Assembly (NCBI RefSeq): GCF_001276715.1
Contig: NZ_LIUQ01000008.1
Span: 1 to 64,000, forward strand
DNA from: Planktothricoides sp. SR001
Lineage (GTDB): Bacteria > Cyanobacteriota > Cyanobacteriia > Cyanobacteriales > Laspinemataceae
Direction of reading: 5' to 3'
DNA: 64,000 bases
Below are positions 34,464 through 42,285 of the stretch, in pieces (within the stretch, counting starts at the first letter, position 1; every line of letters begins with the position of its first letter). Made by a program: the position numbers and the translations under genes. Under the pieces are notes generated by a model. The model was not told where the DNA came from, ran no database searches, and saw only the letters and a program-made list of their open reading frames with translations.

Positions 34464-35110
34464 TTTAGCTGAATTAAGTTTAGATAAATACGGCTATCAA
34501 TTGTAGTTTATAAGCATTTGCTGCGCTCATTTGTGGCTGAATAGTCAATATTTATCCGCGAATGCTTCGCCCTTATATTGGCAGTGGTAAAAATAGCGGT
34601 AAAAATAGCGGATTGGCAGAATGGTAGGGTGCGTTAGTGGAACGAAGTGGAACGTAACGCACCACCAGCGGTAAAAATAGCGGTAAAAATAGCGGTAAAA
34701 ATAGCGGTAAAAATAGCGGTAAAAATAGCGGATTGGCCGAATGGTAGGGTGCGTTAGTGGAACGAAGTGGAACGTAACGCACCACCAACGGATTGGCAAA
34801 GGATGAAATAGCGGTAAAAATAGCGGTAAAAATAGCGGTAAAAATAGCGGATTAGCAGAATGGTAGGGTGCGTTAGTGGAACGAAGTGGAACGTAACGCA
34901 CCACCAACGGATTGGCAAAGGATGAAATAGCGGTAAAAATAGCGGTAAAAATAGCGGTAAAAATAGCGGTAAAAATAGCGGATAGGATAGTGAGTTGAAC
35001 CTTAATTGAGTAGTCCCTTTGGGGAATTGATTTTTTTAGCCACGAGTTTAAGCCCCTGGCTGTTCTATAATAGTATGCAAATATCCGCCGATAATGAAGC
35101 AAAGGAGTAG
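34464..35110. other. Intergenic repeat array
   Basis: The gap is dominated by the GCGGTAAAAATA tandem repeats and three GGTGCGTTA palindromes listed separately. Long minus-strand frames exist here only because of the repeat periodicity. Confidence 0.7.
34588..34984. repeat. Composite array: GCGGTAAAAATA tandems alternating with GGTGCGTTA palindromes
   Basis: Blocks of the 12-bp unit GCGGTAAAAATA (from two to five copies) alternate with three nearly identical palindromic modules (TAGGGTGCGTTAGTGGAACG onward, ending CGTAACGCACCACCA) near 34623, 34745 and 34863. GGATTGGCAAAGGATGAAATA links two of the modules. It is a higher-order repeat of about 120 bases. Confidence 0.9.
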
Positions 35111-35430
35111 GATATCAACCAAGGTCAAACAACAGATCCTTATGAACAAATATTGTTTCAAGGATACACAGATATCGAGATAGCTGAAATCAAAAATCTC
35201 ATGTAACAATGGGATAAAGCAACCTATCCCACTTTAGCCAATAGCATTGTGGATCATGCCGATAGACATGGGTTTACAGGTGATTATTTGAGATATTTGA
35301 GAAAAGCCAGTCAATTTAGGAAAAAGGGGCAACCAAGAAAGTTCTGCCTGATGGATCCTGTAGATGGCATAAGGGGATTGAGTTTATTATAGAAAGAAAT
35401 GGCAAAATTGTCAGTTACGGAGAGAACTAA
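35111..35430 (+). pseudogene. Possible C-terminal toxin-domain remnant, frame broken
   Basis: Piecewise translation gives NQGQTTDPYEQILFQGYTD, then a stop at 35204, then QWDKATYPTLANSIVDHADR followed by HGFTGDYLRYLRKASQFRKK. A frameshift leads to KVLPDGSCRWHKGIEFIIER followed by NGKIVSYGEN and a stop at 35428. The pattern of a short C-terminal domain (W-DKATY...H...YLRKA..F, ending in a G-x-I-x-SYG strand) recalls the C-terminal toxin tips of polymorphic toxin or deaminase/nuclease-like proteins, and a candidate neighbour follows 9 bases later. The family is inferred from appearance only. It is certainly not an intact gene. Confidence 0.45.
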
Positions 35431-35438
35431 TAATTACC

Positions 35439-35846
35439 ATGCATCCTAGGCACAATTTAACTAAAACTAATCCAAAAAACATTGAAAATAAAATAAAAAA
35501 ATATCTCATAAACATCAAAAAAAAAATAATTTTGGATTATCCAAAAACTCAAGCAGAAAGGCATCAACTAGCTTTATGGGAAGAGTCCCAAGAGTTTACG
35601 ATATTGGGGGTGATAGAGGTGTTTACTACGGATATTCAAGGATATGCCGCTCAAGTGATTGTCTGCGATCGCTTATCCAATCCGCCAGAAATAGTCGCTC
35701 AATTAGAAAAGTTAAATATTTTTGATATTCCCTATTTTTTTGATTGGTATTTTTTAAGTCCGTCGGATTATTTCGAAATTAAACGTTATGTAGAAAGACT
35801 GAACTATCTGCGTTTATTAATCATAGAATATCTGCGGAATCTTTAA
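35439..35846 (+). CDS. Hypothetical protein, possible immunity partner
   Basis: This 135-residue protein has a Lys-rich, low-complexity N-terminus (MHPRHNLTKTNPKNIENKIKK). A compact domain follows with WEESQEFTILGVIEVFTTDIQGYAAQVIVCDRL, FDIPYFFDWYFLSPSDYFEIKRY and a final Leu-rich helix. It has no membrane segment. It starts 9 bases after the broken toxin-like frame on the same strand, the usual arrangement of a toxin and its immunity gene. The true start may be a later codon, since the first 30 residues look unstructured. I recognise no family. Confidence 0.55.
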   Translation: MHPRHNLTKTNPKNIENKIKKYLINIKKKIILDYPKTQAERHQLALWEESQEFTILGVIEVFTTDIQGYAAQVIVCDRLSNPPEIVAQLEKLNIFDIPYFFDWYFLSPSDYFEIKRYVERLNYLRLLIIEYLRNL

Positions 35847-36113
35847 TATTGACATCAATCACCCCCCAGGGTGACTAAAATATTGGTGACTAAAATATTA
35901 TTAAAATGTTGATGCTTGATGGTTCAGTGCTTAACCCTGACGCGATGATGAAAAAACCCTCGTTAGCGATCGCCCGATCTTTGATAGAATAGAAAATTGA
36001 TTTGATCCAAATTTTCTAAGGAAAGGTGGCTGAATCAATCAGGAACCTCAGCGTGACTGAAACCAACCTATATGCTTATGATTCACCCAAACATTCAACA
36101 AGGATAATCAGCC

Positions 36114-36989
36114 ATGAAAAAACGACAGATTTTTTTACTTTTCTTCCTGTTAGTGATGCTACCGGGATGCTGGGGAAAATCTGAAAATATGCTCTCTGCT
36201 TCCACCCAAACCAATGAAGCAGAAGTGGCTAAGTTAACCGAAGCCCTAGATACCAGTAATGATTTTACCGTAGTATTTTCTGAGCCTGGGATCAAACTTC
36301 ATCAGTATGAAAAAGATTATGTCCAAGAAATTGACCTGAGTCAAGGGGCTGCGGTACAACTGCTTTATGGATATATTACAGATGCGGGGATGGGAAAAGG
36401 AGCTTATGGTGGGAACGAACCCCTGTTAGCACGGGAAACCCTGCAACAAGCTTGGGATGCTTTTTATAGCACGAATCAAAACGCTATCTGTATTACGAAT
36501 GGTCAGTTTTTTAGAAATGATGACCAAGCTTCCACGGGTTTAGCTTTTCCCGTCAAAGCGAATGGAGCTATTTTAACGGAAGGATATGCCGGAGAAAGTG
36601 AATATCCTGATGAACAATTGATGTTGTTAATCTATGGCGATCGCGCCTCGATTACCGCTTTAGATATTAGAGAATTGTATTCATCCGATGCGGCAAATAT
36701 TATTGGGGGTTTAAAGCCGGATGCGGATAAAGGAGTGAATACCGAAACTGGTCGAACTTTTGTCGGGGTTAAAGACAATAATAATGATGGATTATCGGAA
36801 ACTTTGCTAATTTTTACTTCTCCAACGGCGACACAATATCGGGCAGCAGAAGTGCTGCGATATTTTGGCGCTAGTGAGGTGATTATGCTCGATGGGGGCG
36901 GATCGACTCAACTGATTTGTAATAATACCAGTTATATTAGTTCTCCCAGAACCATTCCTCAAACAATTGGAGTCCTGCGCGGTGAATAG
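36114..36989 (+). CDS. NAGPA-like (phosphodiester glycosidase family) lipoprotein
   Basis: This 291-residue protein has a lipoprotein signal: MKKRQIFLLFFLLVMLPGCWG, lipobox LPGC with Cys21. The mature part shows ITNGQFFRNDDQASTGLAFPVKANG, RTFVGVKDNNNDG and SEVIMLDGGGSTQLICN followed by RTIPQTIGVLRG. This is the order of the NAGPA / DUF2233 phosphodiester glycosidase domain (the LDGGGST motif is its hallmark). Relatives act on sugar-phosphodiester or exopolysaccharide substrates; the target here is unknown. ATG 36114 has AAGGATAA upstream. It stands alone. Confidence 0.85.
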   Translation: MKKRQIFLLFFLLVMLPGCWGKSENMLSASTQTNEAEVAKLTEALDTSNDFTVVFSEPGIKLHQYEKDYVQEIDLSQGAAVQLLYGYITDAGMGKGAYGGNEPLLARETLQQAWDAFYSTNQNAICITNGQFFRNDDQASTGLAFPVKANGAILTEGYAGESEYPDEQLMLLIYGDRASITALDIRELYSSDAANIIGGLKPDADKGVNTETGRTFVGVKDNNNDGLSETLLIFTSPTATQYRAAEVLRYFGASEVIMLDGGGSTQLICNNTSYISSPRTIPQTIGVLRGE

Positions 36990-37097
36990 TTTGACCTGAT
37001 AATTTTATTGCATCCTAAAACCCAGCCCTGGGGTTAAAGCTTCCTGTCCCGGTTTTTCCCTAAATTCAGAGATATTCTGAAAACAATTCATTTCCTA

Positions 37098-39053
37098 ATG
37101 AAGATTTTCCCTTTGAATGTTAAATTTTTCTCTCAACTCACTTTGATCGGGGGGACTCTCGCCGGAGGATACGTGATCGCCGGAATGATTCTGGCCGGTT
37201 TGTTACTCTGGGTGCGAGGATTGGGGGCATTGCAACCCTTAGAACTGGTGGTTTACGACCATATGGTGCGTTGGCGTCCAAATTATGACCCAGACCCACG
37301 ATTATTAATTGTGGGAATTACCGAGGCAGATATTCGTCAGTTTTCCTGGCCTCTAAGCGATCGCATCTTGGCGGAAGTTTTAGCCAAATTACAAACATTT
37401 GAACCAGCGGCGATCGGTTTAGATATAGTTCGGGATATTCCCGTTGCCGATCGCCCAGAAAAACAAAAGGCTGATTATGAGCAATTAGCCGAACAGTTGC
37501 AACAACCCAACTTAATCGGCATTACTTTTATTGGCAGTACCGAAGATGACACTATCCCCCCTCCACCGAGTTTGCCCCCAGAACAGGTGGGTTTTAGTGA
37601 TGTACTAATAGACCCTGATGGCACTGTGCGGCGAAATTTGATGTTTGCCCGTCAAGGGGAGACAATTTTACCTTCATTTTCTTTACAACTCGCCCTGAAA
37701 TATTTAGCAGAACAAAAACAGATTTTTCCCGAATTAACTGATGCCAATGATTATCAGTTAAACCAGAAAATACTTAAACAATTAAAGAGCGACTCTGGGG
37801 GATATCAAAATCTCGATGCCGGAGGTTATCAAATTTTACTCAATTATCGCGATCGCAAAATAGCAGAAACGGTGACTTTGCAGCAACTGGTTGAGGGACA
37901 AATTGATCCCAATTTGGTCAAAAATAAAATTGTGTTAATTGGGCCTACGGCTGAAAGTCTCAAAGATAACTTTTTTACTCCCTATAGTGCCGGGGAAGTG
38001 GAAAAAGCCAAAATGTTTGGGGTGATGCTCCATGCCCAAATGATTAGTCAATTTTTAGGGGCAGCTTTGGACGATCGCTCGACCTTTTGGTATTGGCCAG
38101 AATGGGCGGAAATTTTCTGGCTGGTGGTTTGGATTTTTATCGGTGGCGCGATCGCTGGGATGACGAATCAGCCATTAATTTTAGCCTTAAGATTAGGGGG
38201 AGCTTTTGCCATTTTATGTAGTAGTAGCTTTGGCCTATTTTTGATTGGCGGATGGACACCATTCATTGCCCCAGCTTTGGGATTTTTTCTCGCGATCGGT
38301 TCCACGATTACTTATCGCTTCCAATATGTTCGCCAGCAACAAAATATGGTGATGAAACTTCTCGGTCAGCAAACTTCCCCAGAAATTGCTCAAGAACTTT
38401 GGAATTCCCGCGATCGCCTACTGCAATCCGGTTTTTTACCGGGACAAACCCTAACGGTGACAGTGTTATTTACGGATATTAGAGATTTCACCACAATTTC
38501 TGAGCAAAATTCTTCGGAATTGCTAATGAGTTGGCTGAATGAGTATATGAGTGCGATGACTCAGGAGGTGATTAATCATCATGGCATTATTAATAAGTTT
38601 ATTGGCGATGCTATTATGGCGGTTTTTGGTGTCCCCATTCCCCGTAACACCCAAGAGGAAATTGCCGCCGATGCCCGCAATGCCGTCAATTGTGCCTTGG
38701 CAATGGGCGATCGTTTAAAAGAACTTAATCAAAGTTGGCGCGATCGGGGTTTACCGCAAATTCAAATTCGTGCCGGTATTTTTACAGGTCCTGTCACCGT
38801 CGGCAGTTTAGGAGGCAAAGAACGCTTAGAGTATGCCATTATTGGGGATACGGTTAACATTGCTTCTCGCTTAGAAAGCTGCGAAAAACATCGTCAAGAT
38901 CCTCACACTCCTTGCCGGGTTATGATTGCCCGTCAAACCCTCTCCTATATCTATGGAGAGTTTGAAGTTGAGTCCTGGGGGCTAATTGCCCTCAAAGGCA
39001 AGACCAAGACCGTTGATGTTTATAAAGTTATTGGCCGAAAATCCTCAATCTGA
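37098..39053 (+). CDS. CHASE2-domain adenylate cyclase (class III)
   Basis: This 651-residue membrane sensor-cyclase has a helix (about 15-40) leading into an extracytoplasmic CHASE2 domain (about 45-320; VVYDHMVRWRPNYDPDPRLLIVGITEADI, GLDIVRDIPV, GFSDVLIDPDGTVRR). Three helices (about 330-405) return it to the cytoplasm. The C-terminal class III cyclase domain (about 445-640) has metal Asp in LFTDIRDFTTISE, FIGDAIMAVFG and IIGDTVNIASRLE. It should make cAMP in response to a periplasmic signal. The ligand is unknown. ATG 37098 fits. It stands alone on the plus strand. Confidence 0.93.
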   Translation: MKIFPLNVKFFSQLTLIGGTLAGGYVIAGMILAGLLLWVRGLGALQPLELVVYDHMVRWRPNYDPDPRLLIVGITEADIRQFSWPLSDRILAEVLAKLQTFEPAAIGLDIVRDIPVADRPEKQKADYEQLAEQLQQPNLIGITFIGSTEDDTIPPPPSLPPEQVGFSDVLIDPDGTVRRNLMFARQGETILPSFSLQLALKYLAEQKQIFPELTDANDYQLNQKILKQLKSDSGGYQNLDAGGYQILLNYRDRKIAETVTLQQLVEGQIDPNLVKNKIVLIGPTAESLKDNFFTPYSAGEVEKAKMFGVMLHAQMISQFLGAALDDRSTFWYWPEWAEIFWLVVWIFIGGAIAGMTNQPLILALRLGGAFAILCSSSFGLFLIGGWTPFIAPALGFFLAIGSTITYRFQYVRQQQNMVMKLLGQQTSPEIAQELWNSRDRLLQSGFLPGQTLTVTVLFTDIRDFTTISEQNSSELLMSWLNEYMSAMTQEVINHHGIINKFIGDAIMAVFGVPIPRNTQEEIAADARNAVNCALAMGDRLKELNQSWRDRGLPQIQIRAGIFTGPVTVGSLGGKERLEYAIIGDTVNIASRLESCEKHRQDPHTPCRVMIARQTLSYIYGEFEVESWGLIALKGKTKTVDVYKVIGRKSSI

Positions 39054-39367
39054 TTGCAATTTGTTACAATCTAAATAGGGGAGATGGCCAAAACAGTTTT
39101 TATATTTTTTATATTTTTTATATATTTTTGTATAAAATCTGCTCTTCCCTCGATCGCCCTGAATTTGACGAGATGCTTGAGGTGGTTACACCCAGACTCT
39201 CGTCCCATTAAAAAACTACCCTGAGTAATACCGACTCCCTGATTATAAATTACCCTTTAAATTCCTTGAAATTTCCGCATCGCTTATACCGGGGAGCAAT
39301 TCTCGTTAAACTTTTACAAACTTTCACAAACCTTCACAAACCTTCACAAACTTTTTACTGATTTACT
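39054..39367. other. AT-rich intergenic region with short tandems
   Basis: It has TTTATATTTTT tandems near 39095-39130 and TTCACAAACC units at 39308-39355 just before the DUF928 gene. No gene is seen. Confidence 0.55.
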
Positions 39368-40108
39368 ATGAACTGGAAACTGAATAAAACCACTTTGCTG
39401 AAAACTTTTTTCCTCTCCTTGCTGTGCTTGCATCCTGCCTTGTCTTTGCCCTTAGTCCAAGCCCAAGAAATGACTTCGGGTCGAGAACTTCAAGCGGTGA
39501 TTCCACCTGTAGGAGAAAATCCAGGTCGCCGAGAATCTGCGGGAGTTCGCGGCGCTTGTTTACCGCCGAATCAATCCCTGACGGTATTGGTTCCCGAAAA
39601 TCAAGTGACATTAACTACTTCGTTGTATCCCACCTTCTTTTTCTATTTGCCAGCGACCAAAGCTCAGGAAGCTCTCTTTGTTTTATATGATGAAAATGAA
39701 AGAGAGATTTACAAAAGTATCTTTAGCATTAAGGAAATGTCCGGGTTACTGGAACTGAGTATTCCTGATAAAGTTACTTCACCAAAATTAGAACCGGGGA
39801 AAAATTACTACTGGCAATTTTCTTTGTTCTGCGATCCGAAAAATCCTTCTCTAGATCCTTTTGTCGATGGCTGGGTGCAACGAGTTTCTTTAACTGAAGA
39901 TATCTCAAATAATTTAGCCACGGCTTCAGACAGTGAAAAAGTTGATATCTATGCCGCAGCGGGAATTTGGCAAGACGCTTTAACCACTTTGGCGGATTTG
40001 CGGCAAAATAATCCTAATGATCGGAACTTGGAAAACCAATGGAATCAATTGTTAGAAAATATTGGCTTAGAAAAAATTGCCCAAGAACCCATGATTCCGT
40101 CTCGTTAA
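39368..40108 (+). CDS. DUF928-family secreted protein
   Basis: This 246-residue protein has a signal peptide (MNWKLNKTTLLKTFFLSLLCLHPALSLPLVQA). The DUF928 domain is common in cyanobacteria: CLPPNQSLTVLVPENQ, TLTTSLYPTFFFYLPAT, LFVLYDENEREIYKS, SIPDKVTSPKLEPGKNYYWQFSLFCD. The domain is largely beta-rich and of unknown role; it often lies near CHASE2/adenylate cyclase genes, as here, 315 bases downstream of one. Two periplasmic-sensing neighbours suggest a shared extracellular function, which is inference. A helical C-terminus (IWQDALTTLADLRQNNPND) resembles a half-TPR. Confidence 0.88.
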   Translation: MNWKLNKTTLLKTFFLSLLCLHPALSLPLVQAQEMTSGRELQAVIPPVGENPGRRESAGVRGACLPPNQSLTVLVPENQVTLTTSLYPTFFFYLPATKAQEALFVLYDENEREIYKSIFSIKEMSGLLELSIPDKVTSPKLEPGKNYYWQFSLFCDPKNPSLDPFVDGWVQRVSLTEDISNNLATASDSEKVDIYAAAGIWQDALTTLADLRQNNPNDRNLENQWNQLLENIGLEKIAQEPMIPSR

Positions 40109-40423
40109 AGATATCAATTTCCCAAATCTTACAACGGTTTCGCCCCTACTGAACCACGGTAGGGCTTTCGCATTCCGGTAGGGGCTTTCGCATTCCGGTA
40201 GGGGCTTTCGCATTCCTTAGTAGCCCGCGCATTCCGGCAGTCCATTTAATATTCTAAGCAATAATTTATCTGCCGGAATGCTTCGCCGTTGCAATATTTT
40301 CCGCAATAATTTGTCTGCCGGAATGTTTCGCCCCTACAGATATTTCTGGTTTACTCGCGGAGAAAATTGCTGTAAGAGACAATTGTTTAGGGGCGAATCG
40401 CCCCTAATTTTTACTGGCTATTT
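40109..40423. mobile_element. MITE-like GTAGGGGC...GCTTCGCC repeats
   Basis: This gap between convergent genes contains three 20-bp GGTAGGGGCTTTCGCATTCC units and inverted CCGGAATGCTTCGCC copies, ending GAAAATTGCTGTAAG, a degenerate element end. No gene is present. Confidence 0.65.
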
Positions 40424-41230
40424 TTACTGGCTGACTTTTTCTGCTAGTGCTTGACGGGCCATGCGAGTAATGTAAACGGTGACGGCAACAGTGGCGATTA
40501 AACCAATGATTCTAATCGCCCATTGAATTGTGCTATTGGTGGGCTGATTTTCGCTGCCAATTTTGGCAATATCCCCGGCTATTTCACCAAGATACACATA
40601 CATAATTGTCCCCGGAATCATGCCAATAGAACCAAGTATGTAGTCTGGCAAAGAAACGCCTGTAATCCCAAAGGCATAGTTGAGTAAATTAAAGGGAAAA
40701 ACTGGGGAAAGACGGGTTAACAAAACAATTTTAAACCCTTCTTGGGCTATCGCTTGGTCGATCGCGGCAAATTTTTCATTTCCGGCAATTTTTTGACTAA
40801 CCCAATTTCTAGCCAAATATCGGCCAACCAGAAAAGCCGCGATCGCCCCTAGGTTTGCCCCAATAAATACATAAACAGAACCCAACAGAATGCCAAAGAC
40901 TACTCCCGCCCCTAAAGTGAGGATTGAACCGGGCAAAAATGCCACTGTCGCTATTATATAAATAGCCATAAAAGCCAGACCGCCAACGAGTCCTAAACTT
41001 TCCACCCATTGTAAGGCATTCAGCAGCCATTGTTTGGGGTTAAATTCTGATAAAATAACTGCATTTTTAGCATTTTCCGCATTTTCAGCCAATGCCGCAG
41101 AGGTGAATAAAAACCAGGCGATCGCACTGATGGTTAGGAATATCAGTAAAGATATTCCTCCAACCGAGGGCAAGCCCCCCTTTTTAAGGGAGGTTGGGGA
41201 GATACCCTGGAAACTTAGATTTTTTAACAT
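40424..41230 (-). CDS. TVP38/TMEM64 (DedA-superfamily) membrane protein
   Basis: This 268-residue protein has about six helices and the SNARE-associated/VTT core: PGSILTLGAGVVFGILLGSVYVFIGANLGA, FLVGRYLARNWV, FKIVLLTRLSPVFPFNLLNYAFGIT and YVYLGEIAGDI. The family supports membrane homeostasis or lipid scrambling; in cyanobacteria and other bacteria it often sits beside mercuric reductase-like genes, as here. It is the last gene of a three-gene minus-strand operon, 39 bases after arsM. The N-terminal 25 residues (SFQGISPTSLKKGGLPS) are encoded by a dispersed DNA repeat, also found at 51570-51605, so the natural start may differ from ATG 41230. Confidence 0.88.
   Translation of the reverse strand: MLKNLSFQGISPTSLKKGGLPSVGGISLLIFLTISAIAWFLFTSAALAENAENAKNAVILSEFNPKQWLLNALQWVESLGLVGGLAFMAIYIIATVAFLPGSILTLGAGVVFGILLGSVYVFIGANLGAIAAFLVGRYLARNWVSQKIAGNEKFAAIDQAIAQEGFKIVLLTRLSPVFPFNLLNYAFGITGVSLPDYILGSIGMIPGTIMYVYLGEIAGDIAKIGSENQPTNSTIQWAIRIIGLIATVAVTVYITRMARQALAEKVSQ
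41162..41206 (-). repeat. CCCCAACC-CCCTTAAAAAGGGG repeat inside the TVP38 gene
   Basis: The coding strand reads CTCCCCAACCTCCCTTAAAA followed by AGGGGGGCTTGCC. The intergenic copy at 51570-51605 is CTCCCCCCAACCCCCCTTAA followed by AAAAGGGGAGGC. The two are clearly the same family. Confidence 0.75.
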
Positions 41231-41269
41231 TATCTTTGTGGAATATTTGTGGATTTACCCTCGGTTTTT

Positions 41270-42238
41270 TTAACAGCATCCACCGCCCTGATAATGCCAG
41301 GTTGAGTCGGTAATCATCACATCTTGAGGAAATTGCAGGGAAAATTTTGCCGCTGTTTTATCACATACCGCCAAGGGAATTCCTCGCTGCAACAAATGTC
41401 CGGCGCGATCATCTAAAAGTGATTCACTGCCGGCATAAATGGCAGTTTTGCCCGTAAATACACAAGCCCCATCTTCGGGAATGGGTACTTTGAAAGAGAC
41501 GGAATCAAGACTTTCTAATAATAACGGTTTATCGAGTTCGTAATTGTGAGTATCTAGCAGCCGATAAGGACGACGGGCGCGAATTTCAATCTGACCAAAA
41601 CCTACGTCGATTAAGTGCTGAATATATTCTTTATAAGTTAGTGCTCCGGATAGACAAAGTGCTCTTAATCGTTCATCTTTTTGTAGATGTACGGGAATGG
41701 GGCGGGAGGCGATCGGGTCACTCATAATCAATTTTCCACCGGGCTTTAATACGCGGTAAGCCTCCGATAAAGCTTGTTGTAAATCGGCGGCTTCAAAGAT
41801 ATTAAATAGACAATTTTGGGCGACTATATCCACAGAAGCATCCGGTACAGGGAGGGCAAATGCATCTCCAGCCAGAATATTCACAAAATCGGGATTAAAC
41901 CAATCATTTTTCTGGGCAGCAAGCTGTAAATTTCGGCTGGCTGCTTGGCGCATTTCTGCCACCGGGTCTACGGCAATGACGCTGCCCGGTTGACGACAAA
42001 AATAAGCAAACTGAAGGGCTTCGATCCCCCCACCAACGCCGATATAAAGAACTGTTGGCTGACCAAATAATTCGGTGGGATGCACTGTTGACCCACAGCC
42101 ATAGTTCATCTGTTGCATGATTTCCGGGATGTTTAATCCGGGTAATTGCAGGGGGGGAGTGCTGACACAGCAGAGTCCAACTTGAGGGGTTTCCGCAGCT
42201 TCGGCGTAGAATTGGGCAGTGGTTTCTAAATAGGACAT
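41270..42238 (-). CDS. arsM: ArsM-like arsenite methyltransferase
   Basis: This 322-residue SAM-dependent methyltransferase has the SAM motif I VLYIGVGGGIEALQFAYF, an acidic strand AVDPVAEMRQ and NCLFNIFEAADLQQALSEAYRVLKPGGKL. It matches the cyanobacterial arsenosugar-type ArsM: an N-terminal Cys pair (VGLCCVSTPP) and a C-terminal GGGCC (318-322) that can bind arsenic. It should methylate As(III) in the cytoplasm. It is the middle gene of the operon (reductase, arsM, TVP38) with gaps of 47 and 39 bases. No arsS or arsenic-responsive ArsR gene is in view. The symbol is given with moderate confidence. Confidence 0.8.
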   Translation of the reverse strand: MSYLETTAQFYAEAAETPQVGLCCVSTPPLQLPGLNIPEIMQQMNYGCGSTVHPTELFGQPTVLYIGVGGGIEALQFAYFCRQPGSVIAVDPVAEMRQAASRNLQLAAQKNDWFNPDFVNILAGDAFALPVPDASVDIVAQNCLFNIFEAADLQQALSEAYRVLKPGGKLIMSDPIASRPIPVHLQKDERLRALCLSGALTYKEYIQHLIDVGFGQIEIRARRPYRLLDTHNYELDKPLLLESLDSVSFKVPIPEDGACVFTGKTAIYAGSESLLDDRAGHLLQRGIPLAVCDKTAAKFSLQFPQDVMITDSTWHYQGGGCC

Positions 42239-42285
42239 AGTTGGTGACTTGTTGTTATTTTCTAGCTAAAATTATAACTAAACTT

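Noticed and set aside
34545-35102. Minus-strand 185-codon frame rich in FYRYFYR and PLFLPLF
   Set aside because: It is a translation of the GCGGTAAAAATA tandem array; the composition is pure repeat and there is no start signal.
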